Assembly: GCA_016793445.1 (NCBI GenBank)
Contig: JAEUME010000017.1
Coordinates: forward strand, 1-57,893
DNA: 57,893 nt
Source of the DNA: Hyphomicrobium sp.
Lineage (GTDB): Bacteria > Pseudomonadota > Alphaproteobacteria > Rhizobiales > Hyphomicrobiaceae
Direction: 5' to 3'
The notes under the pieces were generated by a model, which was given only the letters and a program-made list of their open reading frames with translations, was not told where the DNA came from and did not search any database. Below, piece after piece: positions 36,440 to 45,745 of the stretch; the stretch's first letter is position 1, and each line of letters begins with the position of its first letter. Both the position numbers and the translations under genes were made by a program.

Positions 36440-37339
36440 TCATGCGGGCGGTTGGAGGCGCTTGAGAAAGGCCACGGCTTCCGACGCCTTGGCGGCGGCG
36501 GAGAAGATCGCCTTGGGATCGTCCTTCAGGAGCTGGAGCCAGTTGAAGACGTACTGCGCGTGATCGATGCGCGTATCCTGCGTCACGCCGATCTCGGCAC
36601 ACAGCATGGCCGAACCGATTTCGGCGACAAGCTCTTCGGCGGCATAGGCCTGCTTCTTGAAGCGGGCTTCGAGATCGCGCTTGCAGCGTGTATCGTGTGC
36701 CGTCCAATGGGTCAGTTCATGAAGCAGGACGGCGTAATAGCTCTCATCGCGGTCCATGGTATCGGTCCCGGTAAAGCGATGCTCGTCCGGCATCTGAATG
36801 GTGTCGGTTGACGGGCGATAGTAGGCGCGATCACCGCCATGGGCGATCTGGGCCTGCGTGGCGGTGATGAAGCGGTCGGCCGCTTCGAGGCGCTGAACCG
36901 GACCGAGCGGCTCGGCGGCATCGGGGAGCGCAAAGCCATCGACGTCAGCTGCGTTGAAGACATGAGAGGCGCGGGCGACGCGGCGCTTGCCATCGTCGTC
37001 GCTATCGTCGCTCGAAGGCTCGACGTCGAATTCCTTATAGAAGATGACGAGTTCGCTTTTGGCGCCTTTGCGCACCTGAGCGCCAAGCTCGGTCCATTGC
37101 TTGTAGGTGGCCCAGACTGGGGACGTGAAGCCCCGGCATTCGGCAGCGACCCACAGGTTGACGACGTTGATGCCGTTGTAGCGGTTCTTGCTCAGCGCGT
37201 TCTCCGGCAACCACAGAGGTGTGGAATTGCGGCGCCAGGGCATCTGGGGCTTGCCGGGATCGCGCTCGATGGCAGCGACGATGCGGTTGGTGATCTCGGC
37301 ATGGAGATCGCGCCGGGGTTTGTGAGCAGAAGCAGTCAT
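36440..37339 (-). CDS. ArdC-like antirestriction protein (ssDNA-binding domain plus zincin)
   Basis: The 299-residue protein has the N-terminal DUF1738/ArdC domain (about 10-130: NRYNGINVVNLWVAA, WATYKQWTELGAQVRKGAKS) and a metallopeptidase-like C-terminal half. The zinc motif HELTH is at 207-211, with a further glutamate in AAEELVAEIG. ArdC of plasmid pSa protects incoming single-stranded DNA from restriction during conjugation. The ATG at 37339 is used because the longer frame upstream is not part of the family. Its presence supports a conjugative or mobilisable plasmid. The codons here run minus-strand, opposite to the downstream ccdAB. Confidence 0.9.
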   Translation of the reverse strand: MTASAHKPRRDLHAEITNRIVAAIERDPGKPQMPWRRNSTPLWLPENALSKNRYNGINVVNLWVAAECRGFTSPVWATYKQWTELGAQVRKGAKSELVIFYKEFDVEPSSDDSDDDGKRRVARASHVFNAADVDGFALPDAAEPLGPVQRLEAADRFITATQAQIAHGGDRAYYRPSTDTIQMPDEHRFTGTDTMDRDESYYAVLLHELTHWTAHDTRCKRDLEARFKKQAYAAEELVAEIGSAMLCAEIGVTQDTRIDHAQYVFNWLQLLKDDPKAIFSAAAKASEAVAFLKRLQPPA

Positions 37340-37658
37340 GGTAGTTCGCCTTTCGCTGTGAACCCGCCCCGATGGCGGTTTCGATGCCGGGCGAAGGCGA
37401 CGGCGGATAAGGGGATGCGGAACCGAAGCGCGCTCAAAAGCGCGCGAGGCGGCCTGCGTCAGCAGAGTCCGATGGCTTGCCATTGCAGCAGCCCCGCGCC
37501 GGCGCAGGCTCCGGCATCCTGAAAAACCGCTCATGGGGCAGGGGTTGCGCAAGGGGAACCGGCCATTGCTCACGAAGACGAGAGCGGCACGGGGCGCACT
37601 CCGCCGTCGCGCGATGAACGTGACCTCGTACGACGGGACTGTTATGATGCGCTAAAGG
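37340..37658. other. Upstream region of the ArdC-like gene
   Basis: About 320 bases without a supported gene. The minus-strand frame is open but carries no family similarity, so it is probably the leader and promoter region of the ArdC-like gene. I see no strong repeat or RNA signature. Confidence 0.4.
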
Positions 37659-37920
37659 ATGAGTTTCGGAAGGCGGAAGTATCCAACAGAATGCGTGCAA
37701 TTGCAGCTGACTGCTGAGCAGATGCAGCTGTTGCGACTTGCCGCGTTTGCGAGACGGCAAACGGTTGCCGGGTTTGTGCTCGAAAGCGGTATTCTGCGAG
37801 CCAATGACGCTGCCCGATCGATCACGGATTAAGGTATCAGCGCCGGAATGGACAGCATTCCAAGAGGCACTGCAGTCTCCGGCTCAGAACCTGCCGAGAC
37901 TTCGTGTGTTGCTCGATTAG
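37659..37920 (+). pseudogene. DUF1778 (TacA-type) antitoxin broken by a GATC duplication
   Basis: The first frame (37659-37832) reads like the N-terminal half of a DUF1778 antitoxin: LQLTAEQMQLLRLAAFARR, then VAGFVLESGILRAND. The C-terminal half (IKVSAPEWTAFQEALQSPAQ, ending at 37920) is in another frame. Removing one copy of the tandem GATCGATC at 37816-37823 restores a continuous frame of about 86 codons, the usual family length. No GNAT toxin gene follows, so this is a decayed antitoxin remnant upstream of ccdA. Confidence 0.72.
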
Positions 37921-37961
37921 GGGCGCCGCGGCCGTTTTGGTCAAAACCTGGCTTGTTAATA

Positions 37962-37988
37962 TTGACACGCACACTGAATACTGATAAG
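37962..37988 (+). promoter_or_regulatory. Candidate ccdAB promoter
   Basis: TTGACA at 37962-37967 is followed at a 15-base spacing by GATAAG (37983-37988), ending 8 bases before the ccdA start. The spacing is slightly short, and a different -10 element is possible. Confidence 0.4.
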
Positions 37989-37996
37989 CTGTACGT

Positions 37997-38260
37997 ATGT
38001 TCGAAGCAAATTCTGGCCAGCATACACGTAAGCGTCCGGTGACCCTTTCCGTCCGTGCCGATCTTCTGGAGGAAGCCAGGGCTCTCTCACTCAATGCGTC
38101 TCAGGCGGCGGAAAGCGGTATCGCCCTTGCTGTTCGACAAGCCAAGGAAGAGGCATGGCGAAAGGCATCGAAAGCCGGTGTTGATGCCTATAACGAGCGG
38201 GTCACGCGAGAAGGTACACTGATCAAGCCGGTGTGGCTCAAGACAGATGGCGCGCTTTGA
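37997..38260 (+). CDS. ccdA: Type II antitoxin CcdA
   Basis: The 87-residue protein has the CcdA layout: an N-terminal ribbon-helix-helix (KRPVTLSVRADLLEEARAL, then ASQAAESGIALAVRQA) and a flexible toxin-binding tail (EEAWRKASKAGVDAYNERV). It neutralises CcdB and represses the operon. It overlaps ccdB by 14 bases, which couples translation of the two. Addiction modules of this kind stabilise plasmids. Confidence 0.92.
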   Translation: MFEANSGQHTRKRPVTLSVRADLLEEARALSLNASQAAESGIALAVRQAKEEAWRKASKAGVDAYNERVTREGTLIKPVWLKTDGAL

Positions 38261-38549
38261 CGTTTGGGAAATTGCGGGTGCGCCGCTGCTAGTCGTAGAT
38301 GTCCAAGCTGATCTTCTCGACGTTCTGGCTACGCGCTTGGTCGTTCCGCTTGTCCCGGCGGCCAAAGCTGTTCGTGAAGAAGTTCCGCGGTTGAGGCCAC
38401 GGCTAGTTCTGGACGGCGTCGAATACGTGCTGAACACGCCGGAGATGGCGGCAATTGCTTGTCAAAGCCTTGGAAGGCACGTCGGTAGCCTGGAGCAGCA
38501 ACGGGATGTGATCGTCGATGCGATCGACTTCGTGCTGCAGGGCTTTTGA
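38247..38549 (+). CDS. ccdB: Type II toxin CcdB (gyrase inhibitor)
   Basis: The 100-residue protein is a CcdB homologue: MARFDVWEIAGAPLLVVDVQ at the N-terminus, DVLATRLVVPLVPA in the middle, and the C-terminal helix REVGSLEQQ-like segment seen here as RHVGSLEQQRDVIVDAID. Family members trap DNA gyrase on DNA when the antitoxin is lost. The length is normal and the gene appears intact. Confidence 0.92.
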   Translation: MARFDVWEIAGAPLLVVDVQADLLDVLATRLVVPLVPAAKAVREEVPRLRPRLVLDGVEYVLNTPEMAAIACQSLGRHVGSLEQQRDVIVDAIDFVLQGF

Positions 38550-38611
38550 CCACGCCTCCGTTTTCCGTATCATCGGTGTGATAATGTATCTTATGTGAAA
38601 TACAGCCTTGC

Positions 38612-41002
38612 TCAGGCGCGTTGGATCAACCGCTGCCGTAGCTCGATGTTCAATTCCGAGCATCGCTGATACAGCTCCTGGCAGCCGTCGTGGCGGAGTT
38701 CAACGGCAACGGAGAAACGTTGGCGCACGATATCATCTCCCGCCCACCGGCGGTGTGTGAACACAGCGAGGTAGAAGGCGTCTCCGTAGTTATCGTTGTT
38801 CTTAGACTGCGTGAAGGTCGCGCACTGAAGAGTACTCGTTTCGCGCACCTTCGATCCCGGCTCCATGCTGCATTTTGCGGTGCTCGGTATCTCGGGAATG
38901 TCCGAGCCATCTTCGCGGCGTTGGAAGAAATCAAGTATCTGTTCTGGCGTCAGTCCTCGGACAAGATGGAAGCTCATACGGGCTCCAAGGTATTCGAGAC
39001 GCGTGTGCCGTACAGGTGGATCAAACGCTAACGACACGCGAATATGGCGTGGTCCTTTTGTGGCCCTAAAGTCATGCGGAAGAGGGATGGCGTAGAGAGC
39101 TACCTGATCGAGATTTAGTTCCTGCCGATCCGCCAGCAGCACAACTCGATGGTCATCCGACGCCAGGGCTTTCGTAAGATCTGGAACGCCGTAGCCAATA
39201 CACTGGCGGACGATAGCGCTTGGTGGAGCCTTTGGTGTGGTCGGCTGGAGGCGCTGAAGTGTCTCGGTCGGCACCTCTGCAGATAAACCGAGAAGGGCGC
39301 GGATCAGATTTGCGGATGCGTCCGGATAGCGGTTCGCTAGCAATGCCGCCTTGTACGCCACGCGAGGAGCAGCATATGACGTTCCGGTCACAGCGGTAAA
39401 AAGAGAGCGGCGGTAGTCCGGTTCCAGCGTGAGCATGCCAGCGCTAGCCCAGTTGTCGCCCTTCACAATCCGGTTGGAATGCCCGTTGAAGACGAGCGTC
39501 CCGCCATAGTCACAGAACTCGGGCTTGATCGCTTTGCCAATTCCGGGGCCTGTTCGGGTGACAGGACTTGGTTCGTTCATGGATGCGATCGACTGCACTT
39601 GCACGCCGTCATCCGGATCGTCGCGCAAGCCGTTGGCATGTGCGAGTGCACCCACGGTGATCACATTTGCGGCGATGGCCGGATCGATCAAGCGATTATC
39701 AGCAGTAGTGAGATAGTCGGGAAAGGTGGTCAGTATGGCGTCGTGAGTATTGCCCCATGGGGCGCGCGTACCGGACGCCGCGTTTCCGGCTGAAACGACA
39801 ATGACAAGATCCCTCTCGCGAGCAAGAGTATCCAATTCGCTCGCCCAGCTTGACGCTCTGCCATCGGCATACGGGATTAGCTCCTTGTCGCCGAGCGACA
39901 TGTTGATCACACGGCAGCCTTTGTCGGCGAGCGCAGTGATCGCATTGCGCATCTGCTCGGGAAGCTTCTGCGTCTCGTCGAAGCAACCCTGTGCATTCAC
40001 GACTCTAGCGCTGATGATCCGGACTGGGGCATCAAACGAGTTTTGCTCGATGCGCTCTCGGAGATCACCATAAGCGGCGATCCCAGAAACTTTCGTACCG
40101 TGTCCCCATTCATCGGCCTCCCCGAGCTCGGCTGGCACCCCAAAACTCTCGATAACGACATTATCCAAGAGCGGGTGAGCGTTGACCCCAGAATCTATGA
40201 TGCCGATAATCGGCGCATTATCGGGTGGCGGTCGACGGCGCGGGAGATCGGTGACCGTAAGGGCCGGCGGGTCACGCTCACCCAGATCGGGAAGTGGCGG
40301 TAGGTCGACCAGAGCGACCTCCGGCCGTTCAAGGATCGATTTCAGCACGGTCCCCCGAGCACGAACTCTGAGCAATATAAGTCCATGGTGGGTTACGAAA
40401 GGCTCACCGATACGCTCTGCACCGAGACCATCAAGAAATGCCGCAATGAGCTGTGCGCGAAGCATTCTCTCTTGGGGACCGGCGTCCCAAAGTTCGACGT
40501 CCACCACATAGACTTTGCGGCCATCTATGGCGTCGACCGTCTGCAGTCCTGACGATCTCAGGTGTGGGCCGATCCGGTCCGGGGGCGAGACATCAGCGGC
40601 ACTCTCGATGGAGCCGATCAAGGCCGCATGGGGAGGTCCTTTTTGTCCTTCTGGAGGGCCCAGGCGGAAGGCCTCAAGGCGCTCACGGAACGCAGCGAGT
40701 TCCCGATTGTCGGCAAACAAAACAAACACGTTGCCGGGGTTCTGAGCGATGACCGTAAACCCAGCTCTGCGCCATTCGTCCTCATCGACGGCCCGATTGA
40801 GTTCAACCTTTAGTATCAGTTCTGGGTCAATTCCGGGGATTGCAGCTTTTGTGGCCTGGGCAGCGACGACCCTATCGAGTTCATTCTGGATCTTGGCGCC
40901 GTGTCTCGCTGGATCGCGATCGAACGCCGTCCCGAAGCCAGACTTCCGACGCGGCTTTTCTTGCTGTAGGCGATGTAACGGAAGGTGCGTGCGTGGCGGC
41001 AT
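38612..41002 (-). CDS. ietS: IetS subtilisin-like serine protease
   Basis: The 796-residue protein is a cytoplasmic S8 (subtilisin) protease with no signal peptide. A roughly 260-residue N-terminal domain comes first, then the catalytic triad D270 (IIDSG), H301 (GHGTKVSG) and S542 (GTSYAAP), with the oxyanion asparagine N407 (SAGNAA). It is followed by a C-terminal domain of about 230 residues. It lies 6 bases after an AAA ATPase gene. This pair corresponds to ietAS, described on the Ti plasmid pTiC58 as a stability and incompatibility module, with the protease as toxin, and later listed among anti-phage defence systems. Confidence 0.85.
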   Translation of the reverse strand: MPPRTHLPLHRLQQEKPRRKSGFGTAFDRDPARHGAKIQNELDRVVAAQATKAAIPGIDPELILKVELNRAVDEDEWRRAGFTVIAQNPGNVFVLFADNRELAAFRERLEAFRLGPPEGQKGPPHAALIGSIESAADVSPPDRIGPHLRSSGLQTVDAIDGRKVYVVDVELWDAGPQERMLRAQLIAAFLDGLGAERIGEPFVTHHGLILLRVRARGTVLKSILERPEVALVDLPPLPDLGERDPPALTVTDLPRRRPPPDNAPIIGIIDSGVNAHPLLDNVVIESFGVPAELGEADEWGHGTKVSGIAAYGDLRERIEQNSFDAPVRIISARVVNAQGCFDETQKLPEQMRNAITALADKGCRVINMSLGDKELIPYADGRASSWASELDTLARERDLVIVVSAGNAASGTRAPWGNTHDAILTTFPDYLTTADNRLIDPAIAANVITVGALAHANGLRDDPDDGVQVQSIASMNEPSPVTRTGPGIGKAIKPEFCDYGGTLVFNGHSNRIVKGDNWASAGMLTLEPDYRRSLFTAVTGTSYAAPRVAYKAALLANRYPDASANLIRALLGLSAEVPTETLQRLQPTTPKAPPSAIVRQCIGYGVPDLTKALASDDHRVVLLADRQELNLDQVALYAIPLPHDFRATKGPRHIRVSLAFDPPVRHTRLEYLGARMSFHLVRGLTPEQILDFFQRREDGSDIPEIPSTAKCSMEPGSKVRETSTLQCATFTQSKNNDNYGDAFYLAVFTHRRWAGDDIVRQRFSVAVELRHDGCQELYQRCSELNIELRQRLIQRA

Positions 41003-41008
41003 CAGAGC

Positions 41009-42028
41009 TTATGTTCGCGAATTGCGGTCGCGTCTCCTTGGTGCGCTGCGACCGGTCTGTGACTTGATAGCTGCCGCGAAATCCGTCTCGGTAACCGACT
41101 TACGCTTCTTCAGAATACTCGTCTTGATTGCATCCTGGGAGACGCGCTCGATATCGGCATAGGAGAAGCCAGCAAGCTTCGGGACGACGGTGGCAAGCTG
41201 GAAGTTCACGGGAAAATTCTTGAACAAGATCGAGAGGTGGCGACCGATTTCCTCTGCACATGGCGTGCTGAAATGCACGACATCATCGAATCGGCGCCAA
41301 ATGGCGTCGTCGAGGGTCGTTTCAAGATTGGTGGCGGCGATTAGCACGCCCCGACTTTTGAATCTGTCGATCATTCCCAGAAGGCTGTTGACGACTCGGC
41401 GAAGTTCATTGTGTTCACCGCTGTCTGTTCGGGAACGCGCTAGGGCGTCGAACTCGTCGAGGAATAGGACGCAGGGACGGCGGGTTGCGTAATCGAATAG
41501 CCGCCGCAGATTGCTCGCCGTCTGCCCGAGTAGCGATGAGATGAGCATGTCGGTCTTGGCGGTCAGCAATGGAAGATCTAGCTCGCGCGCGATGACCTCG
41601 GCGCTAAGCGTCTTGCCGCAGCCTGGCGGGCCACACAGTAGCAGCTTGCTACGCACGGTCAGGCCGTGCCTACGAAGCTCGTCGGCTCGACGCTGCTCTT
41701 CAAGCAGACGATCGAACGCCGCCCTGGCCTCTTGAGAAAGCACGATCTCTGCCAAGCCCCTCTTTGGCTCAAGAATGTCGACGAGCTCAAGAGCAGGATC
41801 TGTGAGGTTCTCGGCATTTACGAGGCCGCCAGGGGAAGATGAGCGCGGCGTTGTCAAAGTATCGACGCCGGCGCGCACATGCGCATCGAGCGTACGTCTT
41901 AAAGCAGCAGCGAGGGGAATGTGCCCTTTGCGGTGCTCGTCTTCGATGATCTTGGTCGCAATGGCCCGAAATTCATCGGGACGCCCATAGCTGGCGATCA
42001 ATCGCTTAAGTTGGTCTGCCTTGGCCAT
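41009..42028 (-). CDS. ietA: IetA AAA ATPase
   Basis: The 339-residue protein is an AAA ATPase: Walker A GPPGCGKT at 133-140, Walker B CVLFLDEFDA near 186-195 and a sensor-type GVLIAATNLE. The start at 42028 is the ATG with GGAAGA upstream; the 14 extra codons of the longer frame are not needed. In the ietAS system the ATPase acts as the antitoxin or regulator of the protease. It probably recognises a plasmid- or phage-related signal, which is not visible from sequence. Confidence 0.87.
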   Translation of the reverse strand: MAKADQLKRLIASYGRPDEFRAIATKIIEDEHRKGHIPLAAALRRTLDAHVRAGVDTLTTPRSSSPGGLVNAENLTDPALELVDILEPKRGLAEIVLSQEARAAFDRLLEEQRRADELRRHGLTVRSKLLLCGPPGCGKTLSAEVIARELDLPLLTAKTDMLISSLLGQTASNLRRLFDYATRRPCVLFLDEFDALARSRTDSGEHNELRRVVNSLLGMIDRFKSRGVLIAATNLETTLDDAIWRRFDDVVHFSTPCAEEIGRHLSILFKNFPVNFQLATVVPKLAGFSYADIERVSQDAIKTSILKKRKSVTETDFAAAIKSQTGRSAPRRRDRNSRT

Positions 42029-42504
42029 GGTCGCATTCTTCCATCTCGCCTCGCGAATCACTGGTAACACAGAGCCGAGAGTCGACGTGTGACTCGGAGG
42101 CGACTACGTTAAAATCTTACCGGTTTCGCGGTCCTAAGTCCAGTGATCCCAGTGCGGATCATCACGCATGCACGCTCCGCTTCAAGCGAAGTGGCGCTGC
42201 TCACGCAGCGCTTTGTTTTTCTCCGACGACTATAGAGACGGGACAGACTGGCGCGGTGGAAGACTGGCACTAGGAATTCGAACCCTGTGGAAAACCCATC
42301 GCGGTTCCCGCGACAGGGATCGTCACCCGCATGGGCGGAAACCCGCCGCGAGGGGTTCCGTGGCAACGCCATAGAGCCCGGCCGAACGGGCACCGTACCG
42401 GGGCGCCCTGATGCACGAGCCTCCCCTGCCCTCCTCGAACTTGCTACCCAACGCACAAGGACATAATCCTACCCACCGTCGGGGACAGTGCGGGGTGTCA
42501 GCGT
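42029..42504. other. Upstream region of ietAS, no supported gene
   Basis: This stretch is GC-rich with several short inverted repeats (for example CGCGGTTCCCGCG near 42300 and GGCGGAAACCCGCC near 42332). No protein frame is convincing. The promoter of ietAS should lie at its left end. Confidence 0.4.
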
Positions 42505-43005
42505 ATGGACGTCATTGACTGGAATATGATTGCGGCTGTGGCCCAGGTGCTGGGTTTCGGCGGCATCATCTGGGGGCTGGCCCAGAACCGGCGGACATTG
42601 CAGACGCAGGTCGCCCTCGAATTCTACCGCCGCTTTGCCGAGATCACCGACAAGATGCCCGTAGAGTTACGTCTCGCTTTATCGACAGGTCCGCATTGGG
42701 CGACCATCCAGGACCCGCTGCGCGGGCAGATGCTGGTGTCGATGCTCTCGTACCTCAACTTGAGCGCCGAGGAATTCGCGCTCTACCAGAAGGGCAGACT
42801 GCCGAAGGATGTCTGGCAGGTCACGATACGGGAGATCGAGGGCAACTTCGCCAAGCCGCTGTGGCAGTCGATCTGGCAGGATGTCAAAGCAGGCTATGCC
42901 TCCCAGCCCGACTTCGCGGCGATGATCGAGGCGATCGTCAGGCGCAACCCTGCGCCACATGCGTGGTCCCAAACCTTGGCCAGGGGCTCGGTGGCGGCAT
43001 CGTAG
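42505..43005 (+). CDS. Hypothetical membrane-anchored protein
   Basis: The 166-residue protein has one N-terminal membrane segment (MIAAVAQVLGFGGIIWGLA) followed by a soluble helical domain (LQTQVALEFYRRFAEITD, LVSMLSYLNLSAEEFALYQ). This form resembles the DUF4760 group of small membrane proteins, but the match is loose. It stands alone on the plus strand between ietAS and a minus-strand gene. Confidence 0.6.
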   Translation: MDVIDWNMIAAVAQVLGFGGIIWGLAQNRRTLQTQVALEFYRRFAEITDKMPVELRLALSTGPHWATIQDPLRGQMLVSMLSYLNLSAEEFALYQKGRLPKDVWQVTIREIEGNFAKPLWQSIWQDVKAGYASQPDFAAMIEAIVRRNPAPHAWSQTLARGSVAAS

Positions 43006-43103
43006 CAGCAGCAAAGATGCTCTTGCCCAATCCCCCAAAAGCAACGCGGCCCCCGAATGAATCGGGAGCCGCGTGGTTCCTTTGGTAGAACTCCGGTTCG
43101 GGA

Positions 43104-43649
43104 CTAGCCGTTCGCAGGTGCCTTGGGGGCAGCGCCTTTCTTGGCGATCTGGGCCTCGACAGCGGCCTGCGCATCGGCGGCAGTCTTGATCACGCCGGTG
43201 GACTTGGCCCCCTGCCCTGCTTCTAGAGCCTTGGCGGCGCGGTCGATGATCTGCTGCGGCGTCGCGCTTGAGAGCACGGTGCCCGCAGTCGTGTCGACGC
43301 GGGAACGGAAGGTCTGAGTAAGTGTGTAGTCACCGCCCTCTTTCAGCTTGGCGGCGTCTTCTTTCGAGAACGGATCGGCCGAGCGGATGTTGGCAGCCGG
43401 CACGTAGCGTTCGTTGCCGACATTGACGAGGGCAACGCCCTGGGCGCGCACGTCGTCGAGCGACAGATCGGCGGTCTTGTTGGATTTGTCGGCGAACTCG
43501 ATCGAGACTTTTTTGGAAGCAAACTCCTCGACGGGTTTTTCGTATTTGGCGGCCATGCGCGCGCGGTCTTCGTCGGTGATCGGGCGGATGGCACGGATGT
43601 TGTGAACCGGCAGGATGGTCGATCCATTGATTTTAAGCGATTTACTCAT
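43104..43649 (-). CDS. Hypothetical plasmid-borne protein
   Basis: The 181-residue protein follows GGAG at good spacing before the ATG at 43649. The N-terminal half (ITDEDRARMAAKYEKPVEEF, later VSIEFADKSNKTADLSLDDV) alternates strands and helices. The C-terminus is rich in alanine, lysine and proline (AQIAKKGAAPKAPANG). No family is recognisable to me. It may be a DNA- or surface-associated accessory protein of the plasmid. Confidence 0.6.
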   Translation of the reverse strand: MSKSLKINGSTILPVHNIRAIRPITDEDRARMAAKYEKPVEEFASKKVSIEFADKSNKTADLSLDDVRAQGVALVNVGNERYVPAANIRSADPFSKEDAAKLKEGGDYTLTQTFRSRVDTTAGTVLSSATPQQIIDRAAKALEAGQGAKSTGVIKTAADAQAAVEAQIAKKGAAPKAPANG

Positions 43650-43849
43650 AGCAATACTCCACAAAATAGATTGAACAATTCTGTGGATATATCTGAGTAC
43701 GGATTATTTGGTCAATGTAATTTTTTTAAATCAGAATCGCCAAATATGCTTGCCTGAAGCTTTGGTTCTGGCATTCCAATGGGGCTGCAATCGCCAATAG
43801 GAATATATTCTCGTGGATATTGGAATACGTAAACTGATACACTCTCAGG

Positions 43850-44542
43850 ATGAATTTCGATAGTTTAGACAATAAAAGCATCAGATGCACGGATATTTTC
43901 AAATGCCTCACGGATAGTAATGGCGCCCGAGCAGACGGCAGCATCGATCCGGACGTCATGGCGGCGCTTGAGCGACTGCTGACGAGCGAAGCCAGATGGG
44001 ACCGGCTTGCAAGCGACAATCCGATGGGCGCCGTCCGGCTTCTGGGGGTCCTGGCGGCAGCCGGGGATCGGGGTGAGGAGCTGGTGACGATGGCACTGAC
44101 AAGACGGGGCTCAGGTGAGCTGTTCGGCGTGACCGACCCGCAGGCGGTCGATCATCTGACCAGGGGCCTTGCGGGCTGGCAGGCGGCCGCGGTTCTGGCA
44201 ATCGATGAGGTTTGCCAGCGTGATGACACCTTTGCATTGCGCGGCATCCGCCAGCAGGCAAGTGCGATTGCGGCGCTGATCAGAAGATTGCCGGAGGCGC
44301 GAAAGATCCGGGTCCTGTCGCAACTTGAGATTCTGCAGGGCTTCGATCGTTCGGAGCAGGTCGGTGCCTTTGCCGGGATGGTCAGAGAGCTGGAACCGCG
44401 ATGGTACCGGTCGGTGCGCGAAGTATTGCGCGCGGACGCATCGCGGTCCGGCATGGGATGCGCGGGTGAGGACGCGGTGTCGAGACTGGATACGTGGCTT
44501 CGGCTCGGCGAGCCGGCTTTGCCCCCACCGCGCGCGGAGTAG
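43850..44542 (+). CDS. Hypothetical helical protein
   Basis: The 230-residue protein is mostly helical (AALERLLTSEARWDRLASDN, IRQQASAIAALIRRLPEARK), with no signal peptide or enzyme motif. It begins in a short AT-rich region (43680-43850) that contrasts with the rest of the window and presumably holds its promoter. It converges on the parA-linked gene at 44568. Confidence 0.6.
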   Translation: MNFDSLDNKSIRCTDIFKCLTDSNGARADGSIDPDVMAALERLLTSEARWDRLASDNPMGAVRLLGVLAAAGDRGEELVTMALTRRGSGELFGVTDPQAVDHLTRGLAGWQAAAVLAIDEVCQRDDTFALRGIRQQASAIAALIRRLPEARKIRVLSQLEILQGFDRSEQVGAFAGMVRELEPRWYRSVREVLRADASRSGMGCAGEDAVSRLDTWLRLGEPALPPPRAE

Positions 44543-44567
44543 GCTGTCGGGAGCCGTTCCGGAACTG

Positions 44568-44978
44568 TCAATGGAGTGCCGCCTTGCCTCTCAGCCGCCG
44601 CCCGTCCTCGATCAAGTCTTCAGCCTTGATGGCAATGCCGCTGAGCGTGAGCGCTTTGAGCAGGAGGTGATTGACGGAGACGCGTTCCGCACAGGCGCGC
44701 GTCTTAAGCTCGGCAAGGGCATAGTCAGGCAGGCAGGCTTTGACATAGTACATGCGCGTGCGCGGTGTCGGTCCGGCATGGATGGTATCGTTGGCCGGCA
44801 TGACAGTAGCTTCGCGCGCGACCGCCCTACTCTTTCCGACCGTGGGATCTACCGCCTTGTCCGTCGGACCGGCGCCTTGCGTCAAGGCAGGCACACCTTT
44901 TTTGCGCGCAATGGCTTCGAGCGCGCTGTCGTCGACATCGTCGGCGATGGAAAAGAAGGGTTTTCTGTTGTCTGACAT
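44568..44978 (-). CDS. Ribbon-helix-helix partner of ParA
   Basis: The 136-residue protein starts 3 bases after the ParA stop. An unstructured acidic N-terminus is followed by a segment typical of a ribbon-helix-helix DNA-binding domain (MYYVKACLPDYALAELKTRA, then VSVNHLLLKALTLSGI). Small ribbon-helix-helix proteins next to a Walker-type ParA are the centromere-binding partners of type Ib partition systems. That role is inferred from form and position. Confidence 0.7.
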   Translation of the reverse strand: MSDNRKPFFSIADDVDDSALEAIARKKGVPALTQGAGPTDKAVDPTVGKSRAVAREATVMPANDTIHAGPTPRTRMYYVKACLPDYALAELKTRACAERVSVNHLLLKALTLSGIAIKAEDLIEDGRRLRGKAALH

Positions 44979-44981
44979 GGC

Positions 44982-45662
44982 TTAGCGCGCGGCTTGCAAA
45001 GGCGTGGAGGGACGGACGGTATCGGGAGTGACGATGGCCTCGATCTCATCGAGCAGTGCGTCGATTTCAGCGCCTGCGCCCTTGTCGCGCTCGATCTGCG
45101 ACGGCGCCTGCCCGTTCAAGAACATCTCCCGATAGGCGGTGCGCTCGACGAGCACGGTCTTGAACATGGGCAGGCCCAGACGTGCCAGTTCGGCATAGGC
45201 AAAATCCGTGACGCGGGTTCGGAGCGGATACATTTTGGTGAGCAGCAGGCGGTAGGGAATTTTGCGTCCGGCTGTGTCTTCGACGTCCCGCACATCACCG
45301 GCGATGACGAGCGCTTCGCGGATGTCGGGTTCGGAGGCTTGTGCCGGAATGACGACGAGGTCGGCGCGGGCAATCGCCTTGAACAAGGTGACCTCGCGCG
45401 CGCCCGCGAGATCGATCAGAATATGATCATAGTGCCCTGCCCCGGCTTTTGCCTTCAGCGCAGAAGCGAACTCACCCATGGTGACGGCTTCCACGGTCAA
45501 GCCCGGGATGGCGGTCTTACGGCTCCACCGGTGCACGGTGCGGTTCTGATCGAGATCGAGAATGAGGACGCGCTGCCCTTCCAGAGCAAGCCCGGCCCCT
45601 AATGCGGCACATGTCGTGGACTTACCGACACCGCCTTTGGAGGATGCGAAGACGAGGATCAT
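44982..45662 (-). CDS. parA: ParA partition ATPase
   Basis: The 226-residue protein has the deviant Walker A motif KGGVGKST at residues 10-17, the ILDLDQNRTVHRWSRK segment, and the IDLAGA switch region. It is of the short ParA type without an N-terminal DNA-binding domain. This type drives plasmid partition along the nucleoid with a small centromere-binding partner, here encoded directly downstream. The ATG at 45662 begins the family-typical MILVFASSKGG. Confidence 0.92.
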   Translation of the reverse strand: MILVFASSKGGVGKSTTCAALGAGLALEGQRVLILDLDQNRTVHRWSRKTAIPGLTVEAVTMGEFASALKAKAGAGHYDHILIDLAGAREVTLFKAIARADLVVIPAQASEPDIREALVIAGDVRDVEDTAGRKIPYRLLLTKMYPLRTRVTDFAYAELARLGLPMFKTVLVERTAYREMFLNGQAPSQIERDKGAGAEIDALLDEIEAIVTPDTVRPSTPLQAAR

Positions 45663-45745
45663 GGACTTTTGGGGGCCTCCGGCCCGCAAGACAAAGGGTT
45701 GAAGGAAAGCAAGGGAGCAAATGGACAAGTGTACAAATTGAACTT

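Noticed and set aside
42250..42300. tRNA-like GGTTCGAATTCC sequence on the minus strand
   Set aside because: A T-arm-like segment can be drawn, but no matching acceptor stem, anticodon arm or D-arm lies at the right distance.
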